Source of the DNA: Anaerobacillus sp.
GTDB taxonomy: Bacteria > Bacillota > Bacilli > Bacillales_H > Anaerobacillaceae
Reading direction: 5' to 3'
NCBI GenBank assembly: GCA_007120055.1
Contig: SKOL01000637.1
Location: 1-6,327, forward strand
Length of the DNA stretch: 6,327 bases
A program made the position numbers and the translations under genes. Below, piece by piece: positions 1 through 5,168 of the stretch; within the stretch, counting starts at the first letter, position 1; each line of letters starts with the position of its first letter. Under the pieces are notes generated by a model that saw only the letters and a list, made by a program, of their open reading frames with translations, was not told where the DNA came from and did no database searches.

Positions 1-736
1 AATCACTCGACAAGCGGATACAAGTTCTGCGCCATATAAAGAAGAATTTGAAATACCTTATCGTGAGAATATGAACGTTATTTCGGCTCTAATGGAACTC
101 CGTCGTAATCCTGTAAATTCAGCAGGCACTAACTCGACGCCAATCACTTGGGATATGAGCTGTCTAGAAGAAGTTTGTGGTGCATGTTCAATGGTCATCA
201 ATGGTAAGCCGCGTCAATCTTGTACAGCTTTAATTGACCAATTAGAACAGCCAATTCGCTTAGAGCCAATGCGTACGTTCCCAGTTATTCGTGACTTAAT
301 GGTAGATCGTACGAGAATGTTTGAATCATTAAAGAAAGTCAAAGCATGGATTCCAATCGACGGTACTTACGACTTGGGGCCTGGTCCACGTATGCCAGAG
401 AGCAAGCGACAATGGGCTTATGAACTTTCAAAATGTATGACTTGCGGTGTTTGTTTAGAGGCATGTCCAAACGTAAATAGTAAATCACCATTTATTGGTC
501 CTGCTCCATTATCACAAGTTCGTCTCTTTAATGCACATCCAACGGGTGAAATGAACAGAGGAGAGCGTCTTGAAACTCTTATGGGTGACGGTGGATTAAC
601 CAATTGTGGTAACTCACAAAACTGTGTGCAAGCATGTCCGAAAGGAATTCCTTTAACGACTTCAATTGCTGCACTAAACCGTGATACAACACTACAGTCA
701 TTCAGAAACTTCTTCGGAAGTGACAACAATATTTAA
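1..736 (+). CDS. sdhB: Succinate dehydrogenase iron-sulfur subunit, 5' partial
   Basis: This is the electron-transfer subunit of succinate dehydrogenase (complex II, TCA cycle and respiratory chain) on the inner face of the membrane. It passes electrons from the SdhA flavin to the SdhC haem/quinone site. The frame is open from base 2, before the first ATG at 71, and the upstream residues (ITRQADTSSAP and on) match the Bacillus SdhB N-terminus as I remember it. So the gene starts about 9 codons before the window and 71 is not the start. 244 residues are visible; B. subtilis SdhB has about 253. The 2Fe-2S ligand cysteines are at codons 161, 176, 185 and 221. The ferredoxin-like cluster motifs are CMTCGVCLEACP (cysteines at 434, 443, 452, 464) and CGNSQNCVQACP (605, 623, 635). 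All cluster ligands are present. It is probably the last gene of sdhCAB, since a terminator follows at once. Confidence 0.97.
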   Translation, partial: ITRQADTSSAPYKEEFEIPYRENMNVISALMELRRNPVNSAGTNSTPITWDMSCLEEVCGACSMVINGKPRQSCTALIDQLEQPIRLEPMRTFPVIRDLMVDRTRMFESLKKVKAWIPIDGTYDLGPGPRMPESKRQWAYELSKCMTCGVCLEACPNVNSKSPFIGPAPLSQVRLFNAHPTGEMNRGERLETLMGDGGLTNCGNSQNCVQACPKGIPLTTSIAALNRDTTLQSFRNFFGSDNNI

Positions 737-752
737 TAGATTAGCCTAACAT

Positions 753-805
753 AAAAAGCGGTGACTCAGGTGAGTATGGTTCTCATATCGAGTCACCACT
801 TTTTC
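753..805 (+). terminator. Rho-independent terminator of the sdh operon
   Basis: The arms GGTGACTC (760-767) and GAGTCACC (790-797) pair perfectly. The stem extends outward through one C/A mismatch into AAAAAG (753-758) pairing with CTTTTT (799-804). A small inner stem TGAG/CTCA (771-774/782-785) lies in the loop. The A-tract on one side and T-tract on the other mean it could also act on the minus strand, but no minus-strand gene converges on it here. Confidence 0.9.
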
Positions 806-814
806 TTAATATAA

Positions 815-834
815 ATGAATGGTTAATCATTCAT
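815..834. promoter_or_regulatory. Perfect inverted repeat upstream of ysmA, possible operator
   Basis: ATGAATG (815-821) and CATTCAT (828-834) are perfect 7-base arms around a 6-base AT-rich centre. The site lies between the sdhB terminator and the ysmA ribosome binding site. No T-run follows, so it is not a terminator. Its size would suit a dimeric repressor, but I recognise no specific regulator. I found no convincing sigma-A promoter in 806-845, so the ysmA promoter is unresolved. Confidence 0.3.
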
Positions 835-860
835 AATTACTCGAAAGGAGCAAATTTATT

Positions 861-1328
861 TTGCAAAACATATCTTATATTGATAATAAAGAGCAATGGA
901 TAAGTGGTTTTTCATTTTTTGCGCCTGTAAAGGTTCGATTTTCTGAAACAGACGCCTTTGGCCATTTAAATAACACAAAAGTATTTGCTTACTTTGAGGA
1001 GGCACGTATCGATTTTTTTAAAGAAATGGGTTTAATGAAAAAATGGATGTCTTCAAAAGTTGAGACCATCCCAGTTACATCTGATTTACAATGTAATTAC
1101 TTAAAGCAAATATTTTTTGATGAGCAGCTAAAAGTATTTGTTAAAGTTGATTCAATTGGTTCAACTTCTTTTGATCTACATTATATGATCAAAAATGAGC
1201 AAGGTGATGTATGTTTAACAGGTAGGGGGAGAATGGTCCAAGTTCATAAAAAAACTGGCAAACCAGTTCAATTGGATCCAACCATTATAGAAAAACTCGA
1301 AAGTTCTTTTTCAACATGTAATAATTAA
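861..1328 (+). CDS. ysmA: Hotdog-fold acyl-CoA thioesterase, YsmA/4HBT family
   Basis: A 155-residue protein of the 4-hydroxybenzoyl-CoA thioesterase/YbgC-like hotdog family, predicted to be soluble and to hydrolyse an acyl-CoA thioester. The true substrate is unknown. The family signature is at residues 31-49: DAFGHLNN, then YFEEARIDFF. Asp31 is the likely catalytic acid, with GHLNN on the central helix. There is no signal peptide or membrane segment. The start is TTG, chosen because AAAGGAG (844-850) sits 10 bases upstream and because the next in-frame Met (about residue 56) would remove the active-site motif. The name rests on position between sdhB and gerE, where B. subtilis has ysmA (from memory), plus fit to the fold. 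The gene stands behind the sdh terminator. A separate sigma-K-like promoter for gerE follows its stop. Confidence 0.85.
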   Translation: MQNISYIDNKEQWISGFSFFAPVKVRFSETDAFGHLNNTKVFAYFEEARIDFFKEMGLMKKWMSSKVETIPVTSDLQCNYLKQIFFDEQLKVFVKVDSIGSTSFDLHYMIKNEQGDVCLTGRGRMVQVHKKTGKPVQLDPTIIEKLESSFSTCNN

Positions 1329-1331
1329 GTC

Positions 1332-1359
1332 ACAAGGAAACCCCTTCTTACATAGGATA
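1332..1359 (+). promoter_or_regulatory. Candidate sigma-K promoter for gerE
   Basis: CATAGGATA (1351-1359) matches the sigma-K -10 pattern CATAnnnTA exactly. An ACA at 1332-1334 lies 16 bases upstream, where the short sigma-K -35 element (AC-centred) is expected. Transcription would start near 1366, giving a leader of about 50 bases before gerE. In B. subtilis gerE is transcribed by sigma-K RNA polymerase late in sporulation, so motif and gene agree. These motifs are short, so the match relies on position. Confidence 0.65.
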
Positions 1360-1414
1360 TCGTAGCTAAATACATTCCTATGCATTGTAGCCCGTGCAAG
1401 AGAGGGTGAAATAA

Positions 1415-1639
1415 TTGAAAGAACACGAATTCCGTCCTAAGCCACTACTCACAAAACGTGAGAAAGAAGTTTTTGAATTATTAGTTCAAGATAAGACTAC
1501 AAGAGAAATTGCACAGCAACTATTCATAAGCGAAAAAACGGTTCGTAATCACATTTCAAACACAATGCAAAAGCTTGGAGTAAAGGGGCGCTCACAAGCA
1601 GTCATTGAATTGGTGCGGTTAGGATATTTAAAGATCTAA
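1415..1639 (+). CDS. gerE: Late-sporulation transcriptional regulator GerE
   Basis: GerE is a small LuxR/FixJ-type DNA-binding protein of the mother cell. With sigma-K RNA polymerase it activates late spore coat genes and represses others, shaping coat assembly and germination. The 74 residues equal the B. subtilis length as I remember it, and the protein is almost entirely a helix-turn-helix domain without a receiver domain. Landmarks are LTKREKEVFELL (12-23), the family signature, TTREIAQQLFIS (28-39), the first HTH helix and turn, and EKTVRNHISNTMQKLGV (40-56), the recognition helix and dimer region. The start is TTG with AGAGGGTGA (1401-1409) 5 bases upstream. The sigma-K-like promoter sits in the gap after ysmA, and a long hairpin terminator follows the stop. 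Its presence marks the organism as a spore former. Confidence 0.97.
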   Translation: MKEHEFRPKPLLTKREKEVFELLVQDKTTREIAQQLFISEKTVRNHISNTMQKLGVKGRSQAVIELVRLGYLKI

Positions 1640-1645
1640 GCATTT

Positions 1646-1767
1646 GGGTTGTCCAAAATAAGTGTCAGACACCGTTAGATATTAAATATAGACTGATAAA
1701 AGATCTATACGTTTATATTTAATAAGCGTTGCCTGGTGTCAGACACTTCTTGGACACCCTTTTTTTT
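1646..1767 (+). terminator. Long hairpin terminator after gerE, repeat family A copy 1
   Basis: An imperfect stem of about 114 bases with a 17-18 base loop, then eight Ts (1760-1767). Pairings seen from outside in: GGG-TGTCCA (1646-1655, one bulge) with TGGACACCC (1751-1759); AGTGTCAGACACC (1661-1673) with GGTGTCAGACACT (1735-1747), one mismatch; ATTAAATATAGAC (1680-1692) with GTTTATATTTAAT (1711-1723), one wobble. This is much longer than needed to stop transcription, and a diverged relative of the same length (A2) lies after ptsI. Both look like members of a dispersed intergenic repeat reused as terminators. The GTGTCAGACACC motif recalls REP-like palindromes in Bacillaceae, but I cannot confirm this. 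Confidence 0.85.
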
Positions 1768-1790
1768 ATACACAAACATTAATGCATATG

Positions 1791-1820
1791 TTGAAAATTT
1801 TAAAATCTTTGTGATATAAT
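1791..1820 (+). promoter_or_regulatory. Sigma-A promoter of the ptsHI unit
   Basis: TTGAAA (1791-1796), an 18-base spacer and a perfect TATAAT (1815-1820) preceded by TG at -15/-14 (extended -10: TGATATAAT). Transcription should begin near 1827, about 25 bases before the antiterminator stem. There is no catabolite-responsive (cre) site that I can see around it. Confidence 0.85.
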
Positions 1821-1851
1821 TATTATGTAGTAAGAATTAATAGAAAAAAAG

Positions 1852-1886
1852 TTTACGTGTTACTGACGCGATCAGGCATGAGTAAA
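1852..1886 (+). promoter_or_regulatory. Ribonucleic antiterminator (RAT), probable GlcT target
   Basis: The segment ACGTGTTACTGACGCG ATCAGGCATGAGT closely resembles, from memory, the RAT of the B. subtilis ptsG leader, bound by the BglG-type antiterminator GlcT. Visible pairing: CTGA (1863-1866) with TCAG (1872-1875) closing a CGCGA loop; then CGTG (1856-1859) with CATG (1877-1880) across an internal asymmetric loop. Its 3' half, from 1876, is also the 5' arm of the following terminator, so the two folds exclude each other. When glucose is transported, active GlcT should stabilise the RAT and allow read-through into ptsHI. GlcT itself is not in the window. Confidence 0.85.
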
Positions 1887-1969
1887 GTTGTGTATATGAA
1901 CGTTTAGATGGGAAAATCTATTTATAGATCATCTAAATGTCTTCATTGCATCTTTATTCATGCTTTTTT
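1876..1969 (+). terminator. Conditional leader terminator of ptsHI
   Basis: The base arms GCATGAGTAAAG (1876-1887) and CTTTATTCATGC (1952-1963) pair over 12 bases with one G-U, and six Ts follow (1964-1969). An upper hairpin is formed by TTTAGATG (1903-1910) with CATCTAAA (1930-1937), topped by TCTA/TAGA (1917-1920/1925-1928 approx.). The 5' arm overlaps the RAT, as expected for BglG-family antitermination control. Confidence 0.88.
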
Positions 1970-1977
1970 GTGTGATA

Positions 1978-1994
1978 GTTGGTTTGTTGGTTAG
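1978..1994 (+). repeat. GT-rich 17-mer preceding repeat B1
   Basis: GTTGGTTTGTTGGTTAG occurs here, 12 bases before the B1 element, and again identically at 6298-6314 near the window end. A related GTTGG/TTAG tract precedes B2. It therefore seems to travel with the left side of family B repeats. No function is recognised. Confidence 0.6.
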
Positions 1995-2006
1995 ACCCTC
2001 GCCCGA

Positions 2007-2266
2007 CTTTTACATGTTAGATGGTGACGATTAATCGTCATGAAAGTTTTTTGTGTGAAAATAGGTACTTGGAGGTGGATTTTCTTTCACGAGCCTCTAA
2101 AATTCGATAGAAGTTGCTCCTGCGGTTACTCGTCGCAAAGCTACATGATGAATTCTCTACGAAGTTACTCATGATGTGATTGAGGTCAGTAGCTTTACAG
2201 TGAAGTGAAAGAAAATCCACCTCCAATTTTCATTCTAGATGGTGATGATATATTTTCATGTAATAG
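2007..2266 (+). repeat. Family B structured repeat, copy 1 (B1), in the pts leader
   Basis: A 260-base nested palindromic element, non-coding, repeated at 5169-5427 in the same orientation. In order: the left terminal repeat CTTTTACATG (2007-2016), matching the right end CATGTAATAG (2257-2266) at 9 of 10 bases; a hairpin module (2017-2043) containing the perfect palindrome TGACGATTAATCGTCA (2025-2040); a left inner arm (2069-2090) perfectly complementary over 22 bases to the right inner arm (2205-2226); a core (2091-2204) about 90% identical to that of B2; and a second, degraded hairpin module (2235-2261). Within the core AAAGCTA (2137-2143) pairs with TAGCTTT (2190-2196) and TGCG (2121-2124) with CGCA (2134-2137). 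It looks like a MITE-like or structured-RNA repeat. No target duplication is obvious. It lies between the GlcT terminator and ptsH, so it should be transcribed with ptsHI. Confidence 0.88.
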
Positions 2267-2312
2267 ACGGTTAGTTGTAAGATGAAAAACAGGATGTTCG
2301 TGACTTTTGGCG

Positions 2313-2350
2313 CTAACTAGAAATTCATTTAGTTAGTAACGAAATTCATT
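2313..2350 (+). repeat. Inverted and direct repeats just upstream of ptsH
   Basis: CTAACTA (2313-2319) and TAGTTAG (2330-2336) form perfect 7-base arms. GAAATTCATT occurs at 2320-2329 and again at 2341-2350, a 21-base period or about two helical turns. No T-run follows and no good promoter is present, although TATAAA at 2350 lacks only a -35. It could be a regulator site or leader RNA structure, or chance in AT-rich DNA. The rest of 2267-2312 shows nothing I can identify. Confidence 0.35.
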
Positions 2351-2381
2351 ATAAATTAAACTATTTAAGGAGTGTTTCAAA

Positions 2382-2645
2382 ATGGCAGAAAAAACATTTA
2401 AAATTACAGCAGATACAGGTATTCATGCAAGACCAGCAACACAATTAGTAAATAAAGCAGGGCAATTTGAAGCTGATATTACGTTAACTTATAAAGAAAA
2501 GTCTGTGAACTTAAAATCAATTATGGGTGTTATGTCTCTAGGTGTTGGACAAGGTGCAGATGTAACGATTAAAGCTGAAGGTTCCGATGCGGATGCAGCA
2601 CTAGCTGCGCTTGAAGAAGTTATTAAAGGTGGTTTAGGAGAGTAA
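2382..2645 (+). CDS. ptsH: Phosphocarrier protein HPr
   Basis: HPr is the small cytoplasmic phosphocarrier of the phosphoenolpyruvate:sugar phosphotransferase system. Enzyme I phosphorylates it on a histidine, and it hands the phosphate to sugar-specific EIIA domains. The 87 residues fit the family (88 in B. subtilis). GIHARPAT places the catalytic His15 and helper Arg17. [12 protein letters not shown] places Ser46, the site used by HPr kinase/phosphorylase in Gram-positive bacteria; P-Ser-HPr is the CcpA co-repressor for catabolite repression. Both sites are intact, so it should serve transport and regulation and is not a Crh-like protein, which lacks His15. The ATG has AAGGAG (2367-2372) 9 bases upstream. 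Its TAA shares one base with the ptsI ATG. Expression is expected to depend on the GlcT-type leader at 1852-1969. Confidence 0.98.
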   Translation: MAEKTFKITADTGIHARPATQLVNKAGQFEADITLTYKEKSVNLKSIMGVMSLGVGQGADVTIKAEGSDADAALAALEEVIKGGLGE

Positions 2646-4363
2646 TGTCTGAAATAATAAAAGGAATAGCAGCTTCTAGCGGGATTGCGATTGCCAAAGC
2701 ATTTAAGCTAGAAAATCCAGATTTTACAATTGAAAGAAAAACAATTACTAATGTTGAAGATGAGCAGCTCAAGCTTGAAAAGGCATTAGAAACATCAAAA
2801 GAAGAATTAAAAGTTATTCAAGAAAAAGCTGAAAAGGAAATGGGGGAAGATAAAGCAGCAATATTTGCAGCGCATCTTCTCGTATTAAGTGACCCTGAAC
2901 TTATTAATGCCGTAAAAGATAAAATTTTATCTGACAAGCTAAATGCTGAGAGTGCAATGGATGATGTTTCATCGATGTTTATTTCGATGTTTGAAAGTAT
3001 GGACAACGAGTACATGAAAGAGAGAGCAGCGGACATTCGCGATGTTTCTCAACGAGTTTTAGGGCATCTTTTAGGCATTCAAACAGCCTCATTAGCAGCG
3101 ATTGACGAAGAAGTAGTTATTATAGGTGAGGATTTAACACCATCAGATACAGCACAATTAAATCGAAACTACGTAAAGGGTTTTGCTACAGATATTGGTG
3201 GTAGAACTTCACATTCAGCGATCATGTCTCGATCCTTAGAAATTCCTGCGGTAGTTGGAACGAAAGAAGCTACGACAAAAATTGAAGCTGGAACTGTTGT
3301 GATTGTTGACGGTCTTGATGGGATTGTGATTGTGGATCCGACTGAAGAACAAGTATCAGAATATAAGGCGAAGTTGGCAACGTTTGAAGTACAAAAAAAG
3401 GAATGGGAAAAACTTGTCGCTGAAAAGACGGTTTCAGAAGATGGACAGCATGTAGAGTTAGCTGCTAATATTGGAACTCCGGATGACCTTGATGGTGTTA
3501 TTAACAATGGTGCAGAAGGAATTGGGCTTTATCGTACTGAATTTATATATATGGGTCGAAATGAGCTGCCGTCAGAAGAGGAGCAGTTTGAAGCTTACAA
3601 AACTGTTGTCGAAAGAATGGCAGGAAAACCAGTCGTTATCCGAACATTAGATATTGGTGGAGATAAGGAACTTCCTTATTTAGATTTACCGAAAGAAATG
3701 AATCCGTTTTTAGGATATAGAGCGATACGGTTGTGCTTAGAAGAACAGGAAATATTCCGTACACAACTAAGAGCTCTTTTGAGAGCTAGTGAATATGGGA
3801 ACTTAAAAATTATGTTCCCGATGATTGCAACGATCGAAGAACTCCGACAAGCAAAGGAAATTTTAAATGAAGAAAAAGATAGTTTATTAGCTAATGGAGT
3901 GAAAGTGTCCGATTCGATTGAAGTTGGTATGATGGTAGAGATTCCTTCAACAGCTGCTATGGCTGATATTTTTGCCAAAGAAGTCGATTTCTTTAGTATC
4001 GGTACAAACGATTTAATTCAATATACGATGGCAGCAGACCGAATGAACGAGCAAGTTTCTTACTTGTATCAGCCGTACAATCCTGCAGTACTTCGCCTAA
4101 TTAATTCTGTAATTACGGCAGCGCATCAAGAAGGAAAGTGGGCAGGTATGTGTGGCGAAATGGCAGGAGACGAGTTAGCCATCCCGATTTTATTAGGTTT
4201 AGGTTTAGATGAGTTCAGTATGAGTGCTACGTCGATTTTACCAGCAAGAACTCAAATTAAAAACCTTTCTAAACAACAATTGCAAACGATCGCTAAAGAA
4301 GCATTAACATTAGCTACTGCAACGGAAGTGGAAACGTTAGTAAAAAATAAAGTTTTAAAATAA
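2645..4363 (+). CDS. ptsI: PTS Enzyme I, phosphoenolpyruvate-protein phosphotransferase
   Basis: Enzyme I starts the sugar phosphotransferase chain: it takes phosphate from phosphoenolpyruvate onto its own histidine and passes it to HPr His15, in the cytoplasm as a dimer. The 572 residues match the usual full length (about 570-575). The N-terminal HPr-binding helical part covers roughly residues 25-145. The phosphohistidine domain has [17 protein letters not shown] with His190. The C-terminal PEP-binding barrel has Arg297 (GLYRTEF), Arg333 ([13 protein letters not shown]), Glu432 (VEIPSTAAM) and Asp456 (IGTNDLIQY) as substrate and Mg ligands, and the acid Cys503 (GMCGEMAGD). All are present, so the enzyme should be active. 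The ATG overlaps the ptsH stop (TAATG), with AGGAG (2636-2640) inside the last ptsH codons, implying translational coupling. A family A hairpin terminator ends the unit. Confidence 0.98.
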   Translation: MSEIIKGIAASSGIAIAKAFKLENPDFTIERKTITNVEDEQLKLEKALETSKEELKVIQEKAEKEMGEDKAAIFAAHLLVLSDPELINAVKDKILSDKLNAESAMDDVSSMFISMFESMDNEYMKERAADIRDVSQRVLGHLLGIQTASLAAIDEEVVIIGEDLTPSDTAQLNRNYVKGFATDIGGRTSHSAIMSRSLEIPAVVGTKEATTKIEAGTVVIVDGLDGIVIVDPTEEQVSEYKAKLATFEVQKKEWEKLVAEKTVSEDGQHVELAANIGTPDDLDGVINNGAEGIGLYRTEFIYMGRNELPSEEEQFEAYKTVVERMAGKPVVIRTLDIGGDKELPYLDLPKEMNPFLGYRAIRLCLEEQEIFRTQLRALLRASEYGNLKIMFPMIATIEELRQAKEILNEEKDSLLANGVKVSDSIEVGMMVEIPSTAAMADIFAKEVDFFSIGTNDLIQYTMAADRMNEQVSYLYQPYNPAVLRLINSVITAAHQEGKWAGMCGEMAGDELAIPILLGLGLDEFSMSATSILPARTQIKNLSKQQLQTIAKEALTLATATEVETLVKNKVLK

Positions 4364-4377
4364 AGAAATTTTCACAT

Positions 4378-4495
4378 GGGGGTTCCAAATCAAAGTGTCA
4401 GTCACTGCCAGTCCCTAAATAAAGACCGATCGTAAAAATGCGTCTTTATTTAGGGGTTGTCTTAGGTGAATTGACACTCTTGGAGCGCCCTTTTT
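4378..4495 (+). terminator. Long hairpin terminator after ptsI, repeat family A copy 2
   Basis: Built like the hairpin after gerE and of equal length (113 versus 114 bases). CCCTAAATAAAGAC (4413-4426) and GTCTTTATTTAGGG (4442-4455) pair perfectly over 14 bases. AGTGTCA (4394-4400) pairs with TGACACT (4472-4478), TCAC with GTGA (4402-4405/4466-4469), and the ends GGG..TCCA (4378-4387) with TGGA..CCC (4481-4490). Five Ts follow (4491-4495). Shared with A1 are AGTGTCAG, the AAATA-AGAC inner arm, and CTTGGA near the 3' end. Much of the remaining sequence differs but stays paired. Confidence 0.85.
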
Positions 4496-4515
4496 CCTTT
4501 TAGAGAAGTAATATT

Positions 4516-4562
4516 TTGACAAATAAGTCACTAAAAGCATTATTAGAGAAAAATAATTTTAG
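4516..4562 (+). promoter_or_regulatory. Candidate ysmB promoter with overlapping inverted repeat
   Basis: A perfect -35 box TTGACA (4516-4521) is followed by poor -10 candidates: ATTATT (4539-4544, 17-base spacing) or TATTAG (4541-4546, 19-base spacing). An imperfect palindrome covers the -10 region: CTAAA-gc-ATTATT (4531-4544 approx.) against AATAAT-TTTAG (4552-4562). A repressor bound there would block polymerase. Autoregulation is common in MarR proteins, so YsmB is a possible ligand, but that is inference. Confidence 0.45.
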
Positions 4563-4657
4563 ATTATTTACTAAGAGTACTTGAAATTATCGTGAAAAAC
4601 GACGAAAATAATAACATAAATGTCGAAATCGGAACTTCACTATCTAGGAGGTATAAA

Positions 4658-5107
4658 ATGCAAGAGTCTAAAAATAATGAAATGCAGCAAGTTGCCCATA
4701 TAGAAAAGTCACTTAGAAAGATCGCCGATATTATTAAACAAAGAGGGAGAGAAATTTTGACTCAGTTCCCGATCACTCCACCTCAATTTGTTGCACTACA
4801 ATGGCTTCATGAATATGGAGATATGACGATCGGAGAATTATCAAATAAAATGTACTTAGCTTGTAGTACGACAACTGACCTTGTTGATCGTATGGAAAAA
4901 AATGAACTCGTAGAAAGAGTAAAGGATACGAACGACCGTCGTGTTGTACGCATTCATCTACTAGAAAAAGGTGCAACGATTATTCAAGAAGTTATTAAGA
5001 AACGCCAAGAATATTTGAGTGATGTATTAAAACATCTATCCGAAGAAGAAGTTAACGTACTAGAGAGCAATTTAAGCCATCTTTACGATGAAATGACTAG
5101 AGACTAA
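4658..5107 (+). CDS. ysmB: MarR-family transcriptional regulator, YsmB-like
   Basis: A 149-residue MarR winged-helix regulator, expected to bind DNA as a dimer. Ligand and targets are unknown. The start is the ATG at 4658, with TAGGAGGT (4645-4652) 5 bases upstream. The open frame reaches a GTG at 4592, but that has no ribosome binding site and adds 22 unmatched residues. Helix 1 (about 10-35) and the C-terminal helices (about 105-147) form the dimer part. The DNA-binding part runs TPPQFVALQWL (40-50), TIGELSNKM (57-65), the recognition helix with STTTDLVDRMEKN (70-82) and the wing with DTNDRRVVRIHL (90-101); DRR at 93-95 is the family hallmark. Cys69, at the start of the recognition helix, is the only cysteine. 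Naming follows sequence recall and its place before racE, as in B. subtilis. There is no terminator between it and racE, only repeat B2. Confidence 0.92.
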   Translation: MQESKNNEMQQVAHIEKSLRKIADIIKQRGREILTQFPITPPQFVALQWLHEYGDMTIGELSNKMYLACSTTTDLVDRMEKNELVERVKDTNDRRVVRIHLLEKGATIIQEVIKKRQEYLSDVLKHLSEEEVNVLESNLSHLYDEMTRD

Positions 5108-5109
5108 TT

Positions 5110-5156
5110 TTGGTTAGTTTGTTAGTTGGAAAGTTGGAAAGTTGGAAAGTTGGAAT
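5110..5156 (+). repeat. GTTGGAAA tandem tract preceding repeat B2
   Basis: Three perfect GTTGGAAA units (5125-5132, 5133-5140, 5141-5148) and one degenerate unit (5149-5156) follow TTGGTTAGTTTG (5110-5121), a 12-mer found again at 6283-6294. It lies just after the ysmB stop and 12 bases before B2. Copy number is likely to vary between strains by slippage. Confidence 0.8.
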
Positions 5157-5168
5157 GGAAAAACCGGA

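Noticed and set aside
71..736. ATG at 71 as the start of sdhB
   Set aside because: The frame is open back to base 2 with residues that match the SdhB N-terminus; the gene is simply cut by the window edge.
1770..1860. Catabolite-responsive (cre) operator at the pts promoter
   Set aside because: I found no sequence near the TGAAAGCG-type consensus in this stretch.
2038..2226. 62-residue minus-strand open frame inside repeat B1
   Set aside because: It spans the inverted arms and core of a repeat. The core differs by net one base between copies, the arms are unrelated in sequence, and there is no ribosome binding site or recognisable protein.
418..3978. Minus-strand open frames opposite sdhB and ptsI (418-729, 2818-3036, 3169-3507, 3676-3978)
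   Set aside because: They lie antisense to well-supported conserved genes, lack start signals and have compositions typical of shadow frames.
4592..4657. GTG start at 4592 giving a 171-residue YsmB
   Set aside because: There is no ribosome binding site before the GTG, while the in-frame ATG at 4658 has a near-perfect TAGGAGGT and gives the usual MarR length.
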